From CAZAQS01 sp964486825 (GTDB taxonomy: Bacteria; Chloroflexota; Anaerolineae; Anaerolineales; UBA4823), in assembly GCA_964486825.1 (NCBI GenBank), contig CAZAQS010000255.1, forward strand, positions 1 through 6,807: DNA of 6,807 bases, read 5' to 3'. Under the pieces are notes generated by a model that saw only the letters and a list, made by a program, of their open reading frames with translations, was not told where the DNA came from and did no database searches. Position numbers and translations under genes: made by a program. Each line of letters begins with the position of its first letter. Position 1 is the first letter of the stretch. Positions 5,683-6,807 of the stretch are shown here, piece by piece.

Positions 5683-6807
5683 CTATCTCTCCACCAACTG
5701 GATGCGCTGGTTGTAGTAGTTCAAGAAGATGGAGGTGATCAGGCTCAGCCCCAGATATATAGCCATGATCAGCAGGAAGACCGGGATTGCCCGCCCTGCC
5801 TGGTTAATGGTCGTCCGCCCAATGTAGAACAGGTCCGGGAAGCCGATAAAGAAAGCCAGGCTGGAGTTTTTGATCAGGTTTAGATACTGGCTGATCAGGG
5901 GCGGAATGATGACTCGCAAGGCTTGCGGCATAATTACCAGGTTGAGGATCTGTATATAGTCCAAGCCGACTGCCCGAGCCGCTTCCAACTGGCCTCGATC
6001 GACAGCCTGGATACCCGCCCGCACCACTTCCGCGATGAAGGCTGCTGTATAGGTAAAGAGCCCCACCAGCAGAGCGGCAAATTCGGGCGTCATATACGCT
6101 CCACCCCGGAAGTTGAAACCGGACAATTGAGGTATATCCAGCCTCAAGGGAGCGCCTCCTGAGAGGAACCAACCGACCAAGGGGAAGGCCACCAGGACCG
6201 CCAGGGCAGCGGCTCCGTAGTAGGTGGGTTTGCCGCTGGTCTCCCTCAGCCTGCGAAGGAAAAGATAGACGACAACCGCCAGAACTACTCCCAGGATCGT
6301 CGCGATGAGAAACGGTCCAGACGTATCGGTCAGGCGGGGCCAGGTAATAAACAGTCCACGCTGGTTCAGAAACACCGGTCCCGGCCATTCGATGCTTTGA
6401 CGGACACCTGGCAGCTTGAGGAAGACCGCCTGGTACCACAGGAACAGCAGTACCAGCAGGGGGATATTGCGGTGGATCTCAATAAAGGTGAGGGCCAGCC
6501 GGTTGACCAGCCAGTTAGTGGACAGTCTTGCCAGGCCAACGATCGTCCCTAGGATGGTTGCCAGGATGACCCCAATCACGGATACTTTAATGGTGTTTAG
6601 CAAGCCGACATAGAAAGCGTATGCGAACGTGTTGGAGGGATTGTAGGGGATCGGGCTTTCTCCAATTGGGAAGCCGGCTGCATCGTCTAAGAACCGGAAA
6701 CTTAAAGACAACCCGCGCTGGTTTGCTGCTGTGACCATGTTATTGACCATCCAATACAGGAAAGCCAGGATGGCGATGGCAGATACGATTTGGGCGACGA
6801 TTCGCAG
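5683..6807 (-). CDS. aapQ: General L-amino-acid ABC transporter permease, AapQ/BztB type (N-terminus cut by window edge)
   Basis: The frame is open to the right edge, giving 374 visible residues. An ATG at 6750 could be mistaken for the start, but the 19 codons before it read LRIVAQIVSAIAILAFLYW, a transmembrane helix that matches the first helix of AapQ proteins; the real start therefore lies beyond the window. After this helix comes the family signature SFRFLDDAAGFPIGESPIPY, then LLNTIKVSVIG at the start of the BPD_transp_1 domain. As in AapQ, that domain is split by a long insert (about residues 130-235 of the visible part) with two further hydrophobic segments. The EAA loop sits at about visible residues 275-298 (QLEAARAVGL, IMPQALR). 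The visible length plus a few missing residues agrees with the usual ~400. It is the first permease gene of the leftward operon; an aapJ-like binding-protein gene is expected upstream, off the window. Confidence 0.93.
   Translation of the reverse strand: MRIVAQIVSAIAILAFLYWMVNNMVTAANQRGLSLSFRFLDDAAGFPIGESPIPYNPSNTFAYAFYVGLLNTIKVSVIGVILATILGTIVGLARLSTNWLVNRLALTFIEIHRNIPLLVLLFLWYQAVFLKLPGVRQSIEWPGPVFLNQRGLFITWPRLTDTSGPFLIATILGVVLAVVVYLFLRRLRETSGKPTYYGAAALAVLVAFPLVGWFLSGGAPLRLDIPQLSGFNFRGGAYMTPEFAALLVGLFTYTAAFIAEVVRAGIQAVDRGQLEAARAVGLDYIQILNLVIMPQALRVIIPPLISQYLNLIKNSSLAFFIGFPDLFYIGRTTINQAGRAIPVFLLIMAIYLGLSLITSIFLNYYNQRIQLVER

Overview
The window looks like a chromosomal segment from a moderately GC-rich bacterium, most plausibly a member of Chloroflexota (Anaerolineae-like). 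The reasons are a DUF3662-plus-FHA (FhaA-type) protein, a bacterial archease-rtcB pair, a proline-rich lipoprotein with a C-terminal domain that resembles ones I associate with Anaerolineae, and a HAAP-type amino-acid ABC transporter. This assignment is inferred from gene content and not from a marker gene. I see no mobile element, CRISPR array, tRNA or rRNA. I also found no clearly novel system; the genes are recognisable families in an ordinary layout.

Region by region: (1) Positions 1-726, minus strand, carry the N-terminal 242 residues of an FhaA-like protein whose C-terminus is off the left edge. (2) Positions 727-995 are a divergent intergenic region. A good sigma-70-like promoter (TTGCCA - 18 bp - TATAAT) points left toward the FHA gene, and an overlapping TATAAT may serve the rightward genes. 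(3) Positions 996-2881, plus strand, carry archease followed 11 bp later by rtcB, an RNA-ligase/activator pair. (4) Positions 2970-3506, plus strand, carry a small lipoprotein, closed by a strong intrinsic terminator at 3541-3575. (5) Positions 3643-6807, minus strand, carry an amino-acid ABC transporter operon read right to left: a permease cut by the right edge (aapQ-like), a second permease (aapM-like, 2 bp later) and the ATPase (aapP-like, 67 bp later). The periplasmic binding protein (aapJ-like) is not in the window and would be expected just beyond the right edge.

How the genes work together: archease speeds guanylylation and turnover of RtcB, which joins RNA 2',3'-cyclic phosphate or 3'-phosphate ends to 5'-OH ends. 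The three transporter genes would form the membrane and ATPase core of a general L-amino-acid importer. The FHA protein belongs to the phosphothreonine-reading arm of Ser/Thr kinase signalling; its partners are outside the window. The lipoprotein may share the archease-rtcB transcript but has no evident functional tie to RNA repair.
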